A stretch of 64,000 nucleotides of DNA from Micromonospora sp. NBC_00421 (GTDB lineage Bacteria; Actinomycetota; Actinomycetes; Mycobacteriales; Micromonosporaceae), in assembly GCF_036017915.1 (NCBI RefSeq), contig NZ_CP107929.1:4344001-4408000 (forward strand), written 5' to 3'. The translations under genes were made by a program, and so were the position numbers. Below the pieces are notes generated by a model, which worked only from the letters and a program-made list of their open reading frames with translations, was not told the origin of the DNA and did not search any database. Numbering within the stretch: position 1 is the stretch's first letter; each line of letters starts with the position of its first letter. Shown here one piece after another: positions 19,742 to 28,662 of this stretch.

Positions 19742-20538
19742 CACGGAGTGTAGACGTAGGGGGTGGTCGTGGTGACCGGGACGAAGCCGAGTCGTTCCAG
19801 GATCGGCCGACTGTCCTCCGAGGCGTCCACCTGCAACAGCGTCTTGCCCCGCTGGTCGGCCAGCCGGGCCCGGTAGGTCACCAGCGCCCGGTAGACGCCC
19901 CGGTGCCGCCACTCTTCGAGGGTCGAGCCTCCCCACAGGCTGGCGAAGCCGGTGCCGTTCAGGTAGCGCACCCAGCCGGCACTGACCGCCGTCTCCCCCA
20001 CCTCGGCCACCACCACGGTGATCGACTGCGGGTCCGCCTCGATCTCCCGGGCCAGGCCGGTGACAAGGTGCGATCGGTCGCTACGCCAGACCTCCTCCTC
20101 CATCGCGGCGATCCGCTCCAGGTCGACCCGGCTGGTGACCTCGCGCAGCCGTACCCCTTCGGGCAGCACCGGGACGGCGCCGGCCAGCGGCGCGACCGGC
20201 CCGATCAGGACGGTCTCCCGGTCCTCCGGCACGAAGCCGGCGGCCCGCAGCCGGTCCGGCAGGTCGGCAGGCTCGTCGTGGCTGTTGTGTTTCCACTCCA
20301 CCGACTCCCCGCGCTGCCGGAACAGCTCGACCTGCCGGGCGATCAACGCGTCCAGCTCCGGCCCGGCCAGCCCGTCCAGGGTGCGGTAGGTGAGGAATCC
20401 GCCGTGGTCCAGGCCCAGCACCCGCACCAGCGGCCCGTCCCGCTCGACTGTCACGCCGGCCGGGACCGGGTCGGGGATCTCCGGGCGGATCTGCCGGTCG
20501 TAGGTGTCGCGCAGGGTGGTGGCGTCAAGATCGGTCAT
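19741..20538 (-). CDS. GNAT-family N-acetyltransferase
   Basis: This 265-residue protein has a C-terminal GNAT domain: VVVAEVGETAVSAGWVRYL (beta-4), then the acetyl-CoA-binding segment EEWRHRGVYRALVTYRAR and ASEDSRPILERLGF. The Q/RxxGxG/A loop is recognisable as RHRGVY. The N-terminal 120 residues appear to be a degenerate second domain. The acceptor is unknown. It is divergent from the DUF202 genes by about 40 bp and coupled to the helical protein downstream. Confidence 0.9.
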   Translation of the reverse strand: MTDLDATTLRDTYDRQIRPEIPDPVPAGVTVERDGPLVRVLGLDHGGFLTYRTLDGLAGPELDALIARQVELFRQRGESVEWKHNSHDEPADLPDRLRAAGFVPEDRETVLIGPVAPLAGAVPVLPEGVRLREVTSRVDLERIAAMEEEVWRSDRSHLVTGLAREIEADPQSITVVVAEVGETAVSAGWVRYLNGTGFASLWGGSTLEEWRHRGVYRALVTYRARLADQRGKTLLQVDASEDSRPILERLGFVPVTTTTPYVYTP

Positions 20539-20566
20539 CGCTCCAGGCTAGGCCGACCGTAAAGCG

Positions 20567-20572
20567 GATAAT
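20567..20572 (+). promoter_or_regulatory. -10 box for a probably leaderless DUF202 transcript
   Basis: GATAAT lies seven bases before the GTG at 20580, and no Shine-Dalgarno sequence precedes that GTG. Both facts fit a leaderless message starting at or next to the start codon. Confidence 0.55.
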
Positions 20573-20579
20573 CGGCCTC

Positions 20580-20972
20580 GTGTGGCAGGCGATCAGACGG
20601 TGGTTCGACCCGTCGGACCTCGACTCGGTGGGCACCACCCCCGACTACCGATTCTCGCTGGCCAACGAACGGACCTTCCTCGCCTGGCTGCGCACCGGGT
20701 TGGCGCTGATCGCCGGTGGGCTGGCCGCCGCCCAGTTCCTCCCGCCGCTACCGCTGCGACATCTGCGCGAGGTGATCGCCGTGGCGTTGCTGCTGCTCGG
20801 CGGCACCGTCGCGGTCAGGGCGGTGGACCACTGGTCGCGTACCGAACGGGCCATCAGGCTCGGCGAACGCCTGCCGGCCTCGCGGTTTCCGGCGGTCCTC
20901 GCCCTGGTCGTGGCGGTGGGCGCGCTGCTGCTGGTGGTGGCCGTGCTCGTCCGGGGGGTGAGCGGTCGGTGA
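20580..20972 (+). CDS. DUF202 (YidH-like) membrane protein
   Basis: This 130-residue membrane protein has three hydrophobic segments. The DUF202 signature is the segment YRFSLANERTFLAWLRTGLA at residues 22-41, which precedes the first membrane helix. Function is unknown in the family. The start is a GTG with no Shine-Dalgarno sequence. It overlaps the next gene, a second DUF202 protein, by 4 bp. Confidence 0.92.
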   Translation: MWQAIRRWFDPSDLDSVGTTPDYRFSLANERTFLAWLRTGLALIAGGLAAAQFLPPLPLRHLREVIAVALLLLGGTVAVRAVDHWSRTERAIRLGERLPASRFPAVLALVVAVGALLLVVAVLVRGVSGR

Positions 20973-21301
20973 CCGGCGGCCCGGCGCGCGGGGGTCACCC
21001 CGGTGGTGGCGATCCCGGCCTGCAACCCGAGCGCACCGGGCTGGCCTGGCGGCGTACCGCGCTGGCGTTCACCGTGGTGACCGTGCTCGCGGTCCGGTTG
21101 GCGCTCACCGGCGACACGCCCGGCGCATTGCTCGCCGGGGTGACCGTGCTGACCTGGTGGACGACGCTGGTGGTCACCTGGGGACGGGCCACCGGTCGCC
21201 GCCGGGCCCGGATCGACGGCCGGGCCGTTCCGCTGGTGGCCCTCGGTACGGCGGTCCTGGCACTGCTCTGCGTGTCGCTGGTGCTGCGTGGGGTGTGGTG
21301 A
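20969..21301 (+). CDS. Second DUF202 membrane protein
   Basis: This 110-residue protein is coupled to the preceding DUF202 gene through a GTGA overlap. The family signature is present in a shorter form, LQPERTGLAWRRTALAF, followed by three hydrophobic segments. Paired DUF202 genes are a common actinobacterial arrangement and may form a hetero-oligomer; the role is unknown. It is followed by a PLDc_N-type protein 27 bp downstream. Confidence 0.9.
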   Translation: MTGGPARGGHPGGGDPGLQPERTGLAWRRTALAFTVVTVLAVRLALTGDTPGALLAGVTVLTWWTTLVVTWGRATGRRRARIDGRAVPLVALGTAVLALLCVSLVLRGVW

Positions 21302-21328
21302 CGCGCGACGCTGCGTCATGATGGGGGC

Positions 21329-21856
21329 ATGGCCCGGCTCTACGTGCTGTTGTTCCTGATCCAGGTGGTGCTCGCCGCCTGCGCGCTGATCAGTTGTCTG
21401 TCCGCCGACGACGGCGCGGTCCGCGGGCTGCCCCGGTTCGCCTGGGTGTTGATCATCCTGGTCCTCCCGCTGGTCGGCTCGATCGCCTGGTTCCTCGTCG
21501 GTCGTCCCGCCCCCGAGGGTGACCGCCGACGGGGCCGGTCGTCCGGCCCCGGCTCGCGGCGGCCCCTCGCGCCCGACGACGACCCGGAGTTCCTGAAGTC
21601 GATCGACGAGCGGGCGCACCGCGACGACCACGCCCTCTTCCAGCGTTGGGAGGAGGACCTCCGCCGCCGGGAGGACGGCCTGCGCCGCCACGACGGCCGG
21701 AGTTCTCCCGCCGACGCGTCGCCCGGTGACCACGTACCGCCCGCCGAACGCCCGCCCGCCGAGCACCCACCCACCACGGACCGGACGTCGCCCCGGGAGG
21801 ACGCCGCACCCCGCGACGGTGAACGGCCCCGTGAGGGCGACCGACCCGAGATCTGA
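21329..21856 (+). CDS. PLDc_N domain membrane protein
   Basis: This 175-residue protein has two N-terminal membrane helices with the PLDc_N pattern (LYVLLFLIQVVLAACALI, then WVLIILVLPLVGSIAWFLVG) and a long, charged, Pro/Arg-rich cytoplasmic tail that looks disordered. The phospholipase D catalytic HKD motif is absent, as is usual for such short proteins, so no enzyme activity is implied. It ends at a strong hairpin terminator. Confidence 0.9.
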   Translation: MARLYVLLFLIQVVLAACALISCLSADDGAVRGLPRFAWVLIILVLPLVGSIAWFLVGRPAPEGDRRRGRSSGPGSRRPLAPDDDPEFLKSIDERAHRDDHALFQRWEEDLRRREDGLRRHDGRSSPADASPGDHVPPAERPPAEHPPTTDRTSPREDAAPRDGERPREGDRPEI

Positions 21857-21875
21857 CTCGCCGGGGTCACCCCGG

Positions 21876-21904
21876 TCCACGGGCGGCCATCCCGGCCGCC
21901 CGTG
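21876..21904. terminator. Hairpin terminator between convergent genes
   Basis: A perfect 12-bp stem, CCACGGGCGGCC with its complement, surrounds a five-base loop. It lies 19 bp after the PLDc_N gene and faces the ABC permease gene on the opposite strand. Confidence 0.85.
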
Positions 21905-21963
21905 GCACGTCGCGTCGGCCGCCCGTGCCGGTCAGGCCGCAGGTGGCACGTCGGCGTCCGGGG

Positions 21964-22782
21964 TCAGACCCGGCGCCGCAGGCCCCGCACCGCGAGCGGG
22001 GCGAAGACGGCGGCGATGGCGACCGCCCAGAGCAGCGACTGGAGCACCGGCCCGGCGACCGGGCCGCCGACCAGCAGGCCGCGCAGCGCGTTCGCCAGGA
22101 TGGTCACCGGATTGACCTCGACCCAGTGCTGGAGCCAGGACGGCATCGTCTCGGTCGGTACGAAGGCGTTGCTGGTGAAGCTGAGCGGGAAGATCACGGT
22201 GAAGCCGAAGATCTGCACCTTGTCCGGCTCGCTGACCAGCACCCCGACCAGCACCGACATCCAGGCGGCGGCGAGCGAGAAGACCAGCAGCAGGGCGAAT
22301 GCGCCGAGCAGGCCGAACAGGCCGTTGCCGAGCCGGAAGCCGAGGATCATCCCGACGCCGAGCAGCAGGGTCAGCGACCAGGCCTGCTTGACAGTGTCGG
22401 CGACGATCCGGCCGGCGAGCGGGGACCAGCGGGCGACCGGCAGCGACCGCAACCTGTCGAAGACACCCTTGGTGAGATCCTGGTTGAGCCCGAAGCCGGT
22501 GGTCATCGTGGCGAAGAACGCGTTCTGCACGATGATGCCGGGCAGCGCGAAGGTGAGGTACTCCCCCGGGCTGCCGGAGATCGCCCCACCGAAGACGTAG
22601 GTGAAGAGCAGCACGAACATCACCGGTTGGATGCTCAGGTCGAGCAGTTCCATCGGATTGTGTTTGATCTGCACCAGGCTGCGCCAGGCCAGCGTGCCGG
22701 TGTGCCGCAGGCCCGCGGTCGGGCCGAGTCGGCGGGCCGGCGCGGGTCGGGCCGACGGGGCGACGACGGTCGCGGCGGTCAT
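21964..22782 (-). CDS. ABC-2 type (DrrB-like) export permease
   Basis: This 272-residue permease has six hydrophobic segments and the DrrB-type pattern LTFALPGIIVQNAFFATMTT and ESPFPLSFTSNAFVP-like motif (here IFPLSFTSNAFVPTETMPSW). Such permeases pair with DrrA-type ATPases to export drugs or lipids. Its ATG overlaps the stop of the ATPase gene as ATGA, so the two are translated together. The substrate is unknown; it is 30 kb from the macrolide genes, so a link is not implied. Confidence 0.92.
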   Translation of the reverse strand: MTAATVVAPSARPAPARRLGPTAGLRHTGTLAWRSLVQIKHNPMELLDLSIQPVMFVLLFTYVFGGAISGSPGEYLTFALPGIIVQNAFFATMTTGFGLNQDLTKGVFDRLRSLPVARWSPLAGRIVADTVKQAWSLTLLLGVGMILGFRLGNGLFGLLGAFALLLVFSLAAAWMSVLVGVLVSEPDKVQIFGFTVIFPLSFTSNAFVPTETMPSWLQHWVEVNPVTILANALRGLLVGGPVAGPVLQSLLWAVAIAAVFAPLAVRGLRRRV

Positions 22783-23765
22783 GCCGGGCTCCCTTCCAGG
22801 ATGTCGGCGGTGTCGGTGGTGTCGGTGGTATCGTCGTCGGCCCGGTGGCCGGTGAGGGAGAGGAACACCTCGTCGAGGCTGGACCCGCGCAGGGCCAGCT
22901 CGGCGACGTGCACCTCGGCGTCGTCGAGCCGGCGGACCACGGCGGGCAGTGTGCCCGGCCCGTCGACCGGCGCGCTGACCGTCGTCTGGTTGACCTCCGG
23001 GGCGACCCCGGTCACCTCGCTGACGACGGCGAGCACGGTCGGCAGGTCGGTGGCCTCGACCGGCCGGACGGTGAGCACCTGGCCGCCGGTCTTGGCCTTC
23101 AGCTCCTGCGGACTGCCCTGGGCGATCACCCGACCGTGGTCGACCACCGCGATCTCGTCGGCCAACTGGTCGGCCTCCTCCAGGTACTGCGTGGTCAGCA
23201 GCACGGTCACCCCCTCGGCGACCAGGCCCCGGACGATGTCCCACAGGTCGTTGCGGCTGCGCGGATCGAGCCCGGTGGTCGGCTCGTCGAGGAAGAGCAC
23301 CTGCGGCCGGCCGACCAGGCTGGCCGCCAGGTCGAGCCGGCGGCGCATGCCACCGGAGTAGGTCTTGGCGGCCCGGCCGGCGGCGTCGGTGAGCTGGAAC
23401 CCGGCCAGCAACTCGGCGGCCCGGTCCCGGGCGGCCCGCCGGGACAGGCCCAGCAGTCGACCGATGAGCAGCAGGTTCTCGGTGCCGGTCAGGTTCTCGT
23501 CGACCGAGGCGTACTGACCGGTGAGGCCGATCAGCTGGCGGACCCGGTGGGCGTCGCGGCGCACGTCGTACCCGCCGACGGTGGCGTGGCCCTCGTCGGC
23601 GGTGAGCAGGGTGGCGAGCACCCTTACCGCGGTGGTCTTGCCGGCGCCGTTGGGGCCCAGCAGCCCGAAGACCGTCCCGGTGGGGACCTCCAGGTCGACC
23701 CCGGCCAGGGCGGTGGTGGTGCCGAAGCGGCGCACCAGCCCCTCGGCGCGGATGGCGTATGTCAT
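22779..23765 (-). CDS. DrrA-like ABC transporter ATPase
   Basis: This is a 328-residue daunorubicin-resistance-type ATPase. It has Walker A GLLGPNGAGKTT, the signature TYSGGMRRRLDLAASLVGRP, Walker B VLFLDEPTTGLDPRSRN, and the C-terminal DrrA domain ending in LRGSSLDEVFLSLTGH. The ATG at 23765 is preceded by GGGAG; an earlier in-frame start at 23798 has less support. It is first in a two-gene operon with the permease. Confidence 0.95.
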   Translation of the reverse strand: MTYAIRAEGLVRRFGTTTALAGVDLEVPTGTVFGLLGPNGAGKTTAVRVLATLLTADEGHATVGGYDVRRDAHRVRQLIGLTGQYASVDENLTGTENLLLIGRLLGLSRRAARDRAAELLAGFQLTDAAGRAAKTYSGGMRRRLDLAASLVGRPQVLFLDEPTTGLDPRSRNDLWDIVRGLVAEGVTVLLTTQYLEEADQLADEIAVVDHGRVIAQGSPQELKAKTGGQVLTVRPVEATDLPTVLAVVSEVTGVAPEVNQTTVSAPVDGPGTLPAVVRRLDDAEVHVAELALRGSSLDEVFLSLTGHRADDDTTDTTDTADILEGSPA

Positions 23766-23908
23766 CAGAACTCCCGTCGTTATCGCTGGATCGTCCAACG
23801 ATGGGCGAGGGGTCTGACGTTACGTGTATCGCCGCCGACATTCCGCCGATTTATCCGCGCGGCAGAACACGACCGCCGTCCGAGGTCCGCCGGTCGGCGG
23901 AGGCGCGG

Positions 23909-25531
23909 TCAGGCCAGATTCGACGAACGCGGGTACGCGTCGGCCGGATCGGTGAGCACATTGACCAGGTACGGCACCCCCGCGTCGAACGCCCGCCCCA
24001 GGGCCGGGCCGAGATCGGCCGCCTTCGCCACCGTCTCCCCGGCACCGCCGAGCGCCTCGACCACGTGGTCGTAGCGCAGCTCGGGCTGGAGGTCGGCGGC
24101 GACGTCGTAGCCGTACATGGCCCGCATCGGGTGCTTCTCCAGCCCCCAGATGCCGTTGTTGCCGACCACGATCACCACCGGCAGCCGCTGCCGGACCAGC
24201 GACTCCACGTCCATCAGCGAGAAGCCGGCCGCGCCGTCGCCCATCAGCACGCAGATCTGCCGGTCGGGGTGGCTGACCCGGGCCCCCATCGCATAGCCCA
24301 GGCCGGTGCCGAGGCAGCCGTACGGGCCGGGGTCGAGCCAGGTGCCGGGCTGCGACGGCTCCAGGTAGCGGCCGGCGTACGAGACGAAGTCACCGCCGTC
24401 GCCGATGGTGATCGCGTCCGGGGCGAGGGCCCGGCGCAGCTCGCCGTAGACCCGGGCCGGGCGGATCGGGTCGGTCTCGGCGGCCATCTCGCCGGCGTCG
24501 CGCGCCTTCGCCGCGTCCTCGGCGGTCCGCAGCTGGGCGATCCAGTCGGTGTGGTCGGCCCGGTCGCCGGGGTGCCCGGCGAACGCGGACAGGATCAGCC
24601 GCAGGTCACCGGCGGGGCTGGCGGCCGGCTGGACGTGCCCGGCCCGCTGGGTGGGTGCGTCGACGACGTGCACCACCGCCGCGTCGCCGAAGTCGCCGAA
24701 GCCGAGCCGGAAATCCAGCGGGGTGCCGACGACGACCACCACGTCGGCGTCGTTCAGCGCGACCCGACGGGCCTTGGCGAAGGCGAGCGGGTGCTGCGGC
24801 GGTAGTGCGCCGCGCCCCATGCCGTTGGTGAAGACCGGCACCTGCAACGCCTCGGCGGCCTCGCGGAGCGCGGCGACGGCGTCACCGGCGTACACGTCGG
24901 AGCCGGCGACGATCACCGGACGGGTGGCGGCGGCGATCATTCGGGCCGCCTTCGTCACCTCGTCCGGGTCGGGTTCGATCGGCGCGACAGGCGTCGGGGC
25001 GGGCAGCTCGGCGTCGCCGACGGAGAAGACCGCCTCCAGCGGGAAGTCGAGGAAGACCGGCCCCCGGTGCGGGGTGAGCGCGGTGGTCAGCGCGGCGGAG
25101 ACCGCCCGGGGGATGTCATCGGCGGTGAAGACCGTCTCGGCGTGCTTGGTGACCGGGGCGACGAGCGGCAGGTGGTCCATCTCCTGGAGGCTGCCTGCGC
25201 CCCACCGGAACTGCGGGGCCCGACCGCCCAGCACCAGCACCGGTGAGGCGTTGAAATAGGCGCTGGTCAGGCCGGAGATGCCGTTGGTGACGCCGGGACC
25301 GGCGGTGAGCACGGCGAGGCCGGGGCGGCGCTGGAGCTTGGCCACCGCCTCGGCGGCGAAGACGGCGGACTGCTCGTGCCGGACGTCGTAGATCGGGAAC
25401 CCGGTGGTGTGGGCGGCGTCGTAGAGCGGGAAGACGTGCCCGCCGGAGAGGGTGAACATCTCCCGTACGCCGTGCGCCCGCAGTGCCGCCAGCGCCAGCG
25501 CTCCGCCGTGGCCCTCGACCCGTTCCGTCAT
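23909..25531 (-). CDS. ThDP-dependent acetolactate synthase-like enzyme
   Basis: This 540-residue enzyme has the three-domain fold of acetolactate synthase, oxalyl-CoA decarboxylase and 2-hydroxyacyl-CoA lyase. Glu53 in [13 protein letters not shown] is the conserved ThDP-activating glutamate, and the cofactor motif begins at [15 protein letters not shown] and ends at VVGNNG. The central domain is present, but no adjacent ilvN-like regulatory gene is seen, so this is unlikely to be the main biosynthetic acetolactate synthase. The next gene upstream on the same strand is an enoyl-CoA hydratase, which weakly favours a CoA-linked substrate. Confidence 0.88.
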   Translation of the reverse strand: MTERVEGHGGALALAALRAHGVREMFTLSGGHVFPLYDAAHTTGFPIYDVRHEQSAVFAAEAVAKLQRRPGLAVLTAGPGVTNGISGLTSAYFNASPVLVLGGRAPQFRWGAGSLQEMDHLPLVAPVTKHAETVFTADDIPRAVSAALTTALTPHRGPVFLDFPLEAVFSVGDAELPAPTPVAPIEPDPDEVTKAARMIAAATRPVIVAGSDVYAGDAVAALREAAEALQVPVFTNGMGRGALPPQHPLAFAKARRVALNDADVVVVVGTPLDFRLGFGDFGDAAVVHVVDAPTQRAGHVQPAASPAGDLRLILSAFAGHPGDRADHTDWIAQLRTAEDAAKARDAGEMAAETDPIRPARVYGELRRALAPDAITIGDGGDFVSYAGRYLEPSQPGTWLDPGPYGCLGTGLGYAMGARVSHPDRQICVLMGDGAAGFSLMDVESLVRQRLPVVIVVGNNGIWGLEKHPMRAMYGYDVAADLQPELRYDHVVEALGGAGETVAKAADLGPALGRAFDAGVPYLVNVLTDPADAYPRSSNLA

Positions 25532-25680
25532 CGCCGCTCCCCTCGTCCGGTGACCCGGGGTCACACGCTACTGGCCGGTACGGAAGATGTGAACACTTCT
25601 CACCGTCCCGGGGGCCAAGCGGAGTGGACAGCCGCCCGGACCGGCGCGGACAGCCGGCCGGGTCCGACAGCCGGCCGGGA

Positions 25681-26454
25681 TCAGCGGCCGGTGAAGTCGG
25701 GCCTGCGCTTCTCGACGAAGGCGGCCATGCCCTCGCGCCGGTCGTCGGTGGCGAACAGCGCGGCGAAGAGCTGACTCTCCCAGGCGAGGCCGGAGGTGAG
25801 ATCCATGTCCAGGCCGGCGTCGACCGCCAGCTTCGCCGCCCGCAGCGCCTGCACCGGACCGGTCAGGTACGGGCGCACCAGCGCGACGGCGGTGTCGTAG
25901 ACCTCGGCCGCCGGGGCGACCCGGTCGGCCAGCCCGATCCGCAGCGCCTCCGCCGCGTCCACCATCCGGCCCGACATGATCAGATCCTTGGCGCGGGCCG
26001 GGCCGACCAGCCGGGCCAGCCGCTGGGTGCCGCCGGCGCCGGGGATGACGCCGAGCTTGATCTCCGGCTGACCGAGCTTGGCGTCCTCGGCCACCACCCG
26101 CCAGTCACAGGCCAGCGCCAGCTCGCAGCCGCCGCCGAGGGCGTACCCGGTGATCGCGGCCACCACCGGCTTGGGAATCCGGGCGAGCGCGCCGACGGCG
26201 CTGGAGAGGTCGGCGGCCCGCTCCGCCATGTCCACGTAGGACATCTCGGCCATCTCCTTGATGTCCGCGCCGGCGGCGAAGACCTTCTCCCCGCCGTACA
26301 CGATGACGGCCCGGACGGCCGGGTCGGCGGTGGCCGCCGTCGCGGCGGCCCGCAACTCCTCCTGGACCTGCTTGTTGAGCGCGTTCATCGGTGGCCGCTC
26401 CAGCCGGATGGTGCCGATGCCGTCCCTGGTCTCCAGCCGCACGAACTCGCTCAC
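25681..26454 (-). CDS. Enoyl-CoA hydratase/isomerase family protein
   Basis: This 257-residue crotonase-fold protein probably hydrates 2-enoyl-CoA in fatty acid or amino acid degradation. It shows the oxyanion-hole segment AGADIKEM and the signature [20 protein letters not shown], with the glutamates of the active site in the following [19 protein letters not shown]. The start is the GTG at 26454, with a GAGG-rich region upstream. It is transcribed in the same direction as the ThDP enzyme, 149 bp away. Confidence 0.93.
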   Translation of the reverse strand: MSEFVRLETRDGIGTIRLERPPMNALNKQVQEELRAAATAATADPAVRAVIVYGGEKVFAAGADIKEMAEMSYVDMAERAADLSSAVGALARIPKPVVAAITGYALGGGCELALACDWRVVAEDAKLGQPEIKLGVIPGAGGTQRLARLVGPARAKDLIMSGRMVDAAEALRIGLADRVAPAAEVYDTAVALVRPYLTGPVQALRAAKLAVDAGLDMDLTSGLAWESQLFAALFATDDRREGMAAFVEKRRPDFTGR

Positions 26455-26554
26455 GCCGCCCTCACTTCCTCGTCGAAGTCGCGTGCCAACCTTACGACCC
26501 GGGTCGTTGGGGTACGTAGTCTGGTGTTCGCCACCCGCGGTCGGGAGTCCAGCG

Positions 26555-27112
26555 ATGATCACGTACTACGACGACCGGTCGGTGCAGGTCACCTCCGCCG
26601 CCATCCGGGTCGACGGTCGGGCCTTCCCGTTGGCCGAGATCGGCCTGGTCTGGCACCGCCGGGGCAGCCGCTCCTGGCGCGTGCTGGCCGGGCGGGGCGC
26701 GATCGGCGCGGCCCTGGCCGGGCCACTGGTGGCCGCGGCGCTCGGCATCGCAGTGGCCGTGTGGCTGCACCGCTCCCCCACCGTCACGCTCGCCGTCGTG
26801 GGGGCGTCGGTCCTGGTCGGGCTGGCTGTCGGGCCGATCGCCGACTTCCTCTTCAATCACCTGGACCGGTCCTACGACCGGGGCAGCCGGCAGCGCGAGC
26901 TGTGGATCCGCTGGCGGGACCGGCCCGTGCTGCTGCTGCGCACCGGCGACGCGCAGCGCTTCGGCCAGATCTACCGGGCGGTGCAGCGCGCGGTGGAGCA
27001 CACCGGACCGCCACCCCGACCGGGGCACGACCCCGGGCCGCCCTCCCCGGCGGCGGCACCGCACACGATCGGCTCGACCGGCGGCAACCCGGGGCACGGC
27101 AACAGGCGGTAG
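26555..27112 (+). CDS. DUF6232-like membrane protein, copy 1
   Basis: This 185-residue protein has an N-terminal beta-rich part ([20 protein letters not shown]), two membrane helices and a C-terminal [20 protein letters not shown] helix, then a Pro/Gly-rich tail. It closely parallels the next gene, so they are tandem paralogues. The family (DUF6232, by recollection) has no known function. The ATG at 26555 is used. Confidence 0.82.
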   Translation: MITYYDDRSVQVTSAAIRVDGRAFPLAEIGLVWHRRGSRSWRVLAGRGAIGAALAGPLVAAALGIAVAVWLHRSPTVTLAVVGASVLVGLAVGPIADFLFNHLDRSYDRGSRQRELWIRWRDRPVLLLRTGDAQRFGQIYRAVQRAVEHTGPPPRPGHDPGPPSPAAAPHTIGSTGGNPGHGNRR

Positions 27113-27185
27113 CCGCCCCGCGTCACCCGCGCTATCGCACGGGCACACAGCGGCGCCGGTCGGCTGCGAACGGTTAGGGTTAGTG

Positions 27186-27668
27186 ATGACCCTCTATTAC
27201 CGGGACGACACGGTGCAGGTGACCTCCGAGTCGATCCGGGCCGGCGGGCAGGTCGTACGGCTCGCCGACGTGGCGTACGTCTGGCACGCCCGGGGAGCCA
27301 CCACGATGGCCGTCCGGTCCCGGATCCTCGGGCGCGGTGTGCTGGTGCTGCTGCTCTCGCTGCCCCCGTTGATCGCGCTGGTCTGCGTGGTCTCGCTGCT
27401 CTGGTCCGCGCAGGACCGGGGCGAGTGGAAACCGGCCCTGCTCGTCCTGGCGGCCTGCGCCGTCGGGGTGCTCGCCCTGCTGCCCTTCCTGGAGCTGCCG
27501 CTGGGCTGGCTGGACCGCTCCTACGAACGCGGCAACCGGGTCAACGAACTGTGGGTACAGCACCTCGGGCAGGAGGTGATGCTGCTGCGTACCCCCGACG
27601 CGTTGCGGTTCGGGCAGATCTACCGGGCCGTCCAGCGCGCGGTCGAACAGCAGGGCGAACCCCGGTGA
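27186..27668 (+). CDS. DUF6232-like membrane protein, copy 2
   Basis: This is a tandem paralogue of the previous gene: it shares YYRDDTVQVTSESIRAGGQ at the N-terminus, two membrane helices and the LDRSYERGNRVNELWV and [14 protein letters not shown] blocks, but lacks the Pro-rich tail. It has 160 residues from the ATG at 27186; a GTG three bases upstream is also possible. Function is unknown. Confidence 0.82.
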   Translation: MTLYYRDDTVQVTSESIRAGGQVVRLADVAYVWHARGATTMAVRSRILGRGVLVLLLSLPPLIALVCVVSLLWSAQDRGEWKPALLVLAACAVGVLALLPFLELPLGWLDRSYERGNRVNELWVQHLGQEVMLLRTPDALRFGQIYRAVQRAVEQQGEPR

Positions 27669-27751
27669 GCACCCGGGGTGGCACGGTGGTCCCGCCGGTC
27701 GGCCCGGTCGCCGGCGGGCACCACTGGCCGGACCGGCGCACACTGGGTGAC

Positions 27752-28480
27752 ATGGCCATCCCCCTGCCCCGACCGACCGCCGTCGTCGGCCTCACCCGCT
27801 CCGCCCTCGACCAGGCGTTCGGTTCGGCCGCCTCGTTCGCCGCCGTGCCGGCCCGCGCCTTCGCCGTGCTGGACGGGGTGGAGGAGCTGCTGACCCGGAT
27901 CAACGGGGTGGTGGACCGGATCGAGGACACCCTGGACCGGACCGACCGGGTGCTCACCGACGCCGAGAAGGCGGTCGGCGAGGTGGCGGTGATCACCACG
28001 GCGGCGGCCGTGGTGGTGGCGGAGGCCGAGCAGGTGTCGGGGGCGGCGGCCGGGGTGGTCGCCGCAGCCGGGCAGGTGTCCCGGGCCGCCGGCGTGGTGG
28101 TCGCCGAGGCCGAGGCGGTGGCCGGGCGGGCCGCCGGCACTGTGGTCGCCGCCGAGGGGGCAGCCACCGTCGCGGCCGAGCTGCTGGCCGCGTACGAGCC
28201 GGCGTTGCGGCGGGGTGCGCCGATGGCGAACCGGTTCGTGGCCGAACTGAGCCACGACGAGGTGGTTGCCGCGATCCGGCTCGTGGACGAGTTGCCGAGG
28301 CTGAAGGAGCACCTGACCTCGGACGTGCTGCCGATCCTGGCCACCCTGGACCGGGTCGGCCCGGACCTGCACGACCTGCTCGACGTGACCCGCGACCTCA
28401 AGCTCGCCGTCGCCGGCATTCCCGGCCTGGGGCTGCTGCGCCGCCGGGGCGAGCGGCTCGCCGAGGACCCCACGGACTGA
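27752..28480 (+). CDS. Ala/Val-rich helical protein, function unknown
   Basis: This 242-residue protein has a central region (about residues 85-150) made of repeated A/V-rich units around VVVAEAE and AAG, which should form a long amphipathic helix or coiled coil. The flanks are ordinary charged helices (VEELLTRINGVVDRIEDTLD and DLHDLLDVTRDLKLAVAG). There is no membrane segment or catalytic motif. It resembles phasin-like or apolipoprotein-like helical proteins only in composition. It follows the DUF6232 pair on the same strand. Confidence 0.7.
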   Translation: MAIPLPRPTAVVGLTRSALDQAFGSAASFAAVPARAFAVLDGVEELLTRINGVVDRIEDTLDRTDRVLTDAEKAVGEVAVITTAAAVVVAEAEQVSGAAAGVVAAAGQVSRAAGVVVAEAEAVAGRAAGTVVAAEGAATVAAELLAAYEPALRRGAPMANRFVAELSHDEVVAAIRLVDELPRLKEHLTSDVLPILATLDRVGPDLHDLLDVTRDLKLAVAGIPGLGLLRRRGERLAEDPTD

Positions 28481-28556
28481 GCCGCCGGAGTCGCCCGGCC
28501 CGGCGCAGAGGTCGGTGGACCCGGTCAGCACCCGGGTTCGCCGAACGACCGGCAGC

Positions 28557-28658
28557 CCGATGCGGCAGGCGGACCGATGCGGCAGGCGGACCGATGCGGC
28601 AGGCGGACCGATGCGGCAGGCGGGCCCTTGCGCCAGGCGGACCCTTGCGCCAGGCGGG
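28557..28658. repeat. Six tandem copies of a 17-bp unit
   Basis: Four units of CCGATGCGGCAGGCGGA (the last with one change) are followed by two of CCCTTGCGCCAGGCGG plus A or G. The array fills the gap between the helical protein gene and the ribokinase stop at 28663. It does not encode a conserved peptide in any frame that I can support. Confidence 0.92.
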
Positions 28659-28662
28659 CCGG

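Noticed and set aside
21964..23765. Drug-export ABC pair as macrolide exporter of the cluster
   Set aside because: It lies about 30 kb away among core genes, with no evidence for a link.
28557..28658. Six 17-bp units considered as a CRISPR array
   Set aside because: The units are contiguous with no spacers and no cas gene is nearby.
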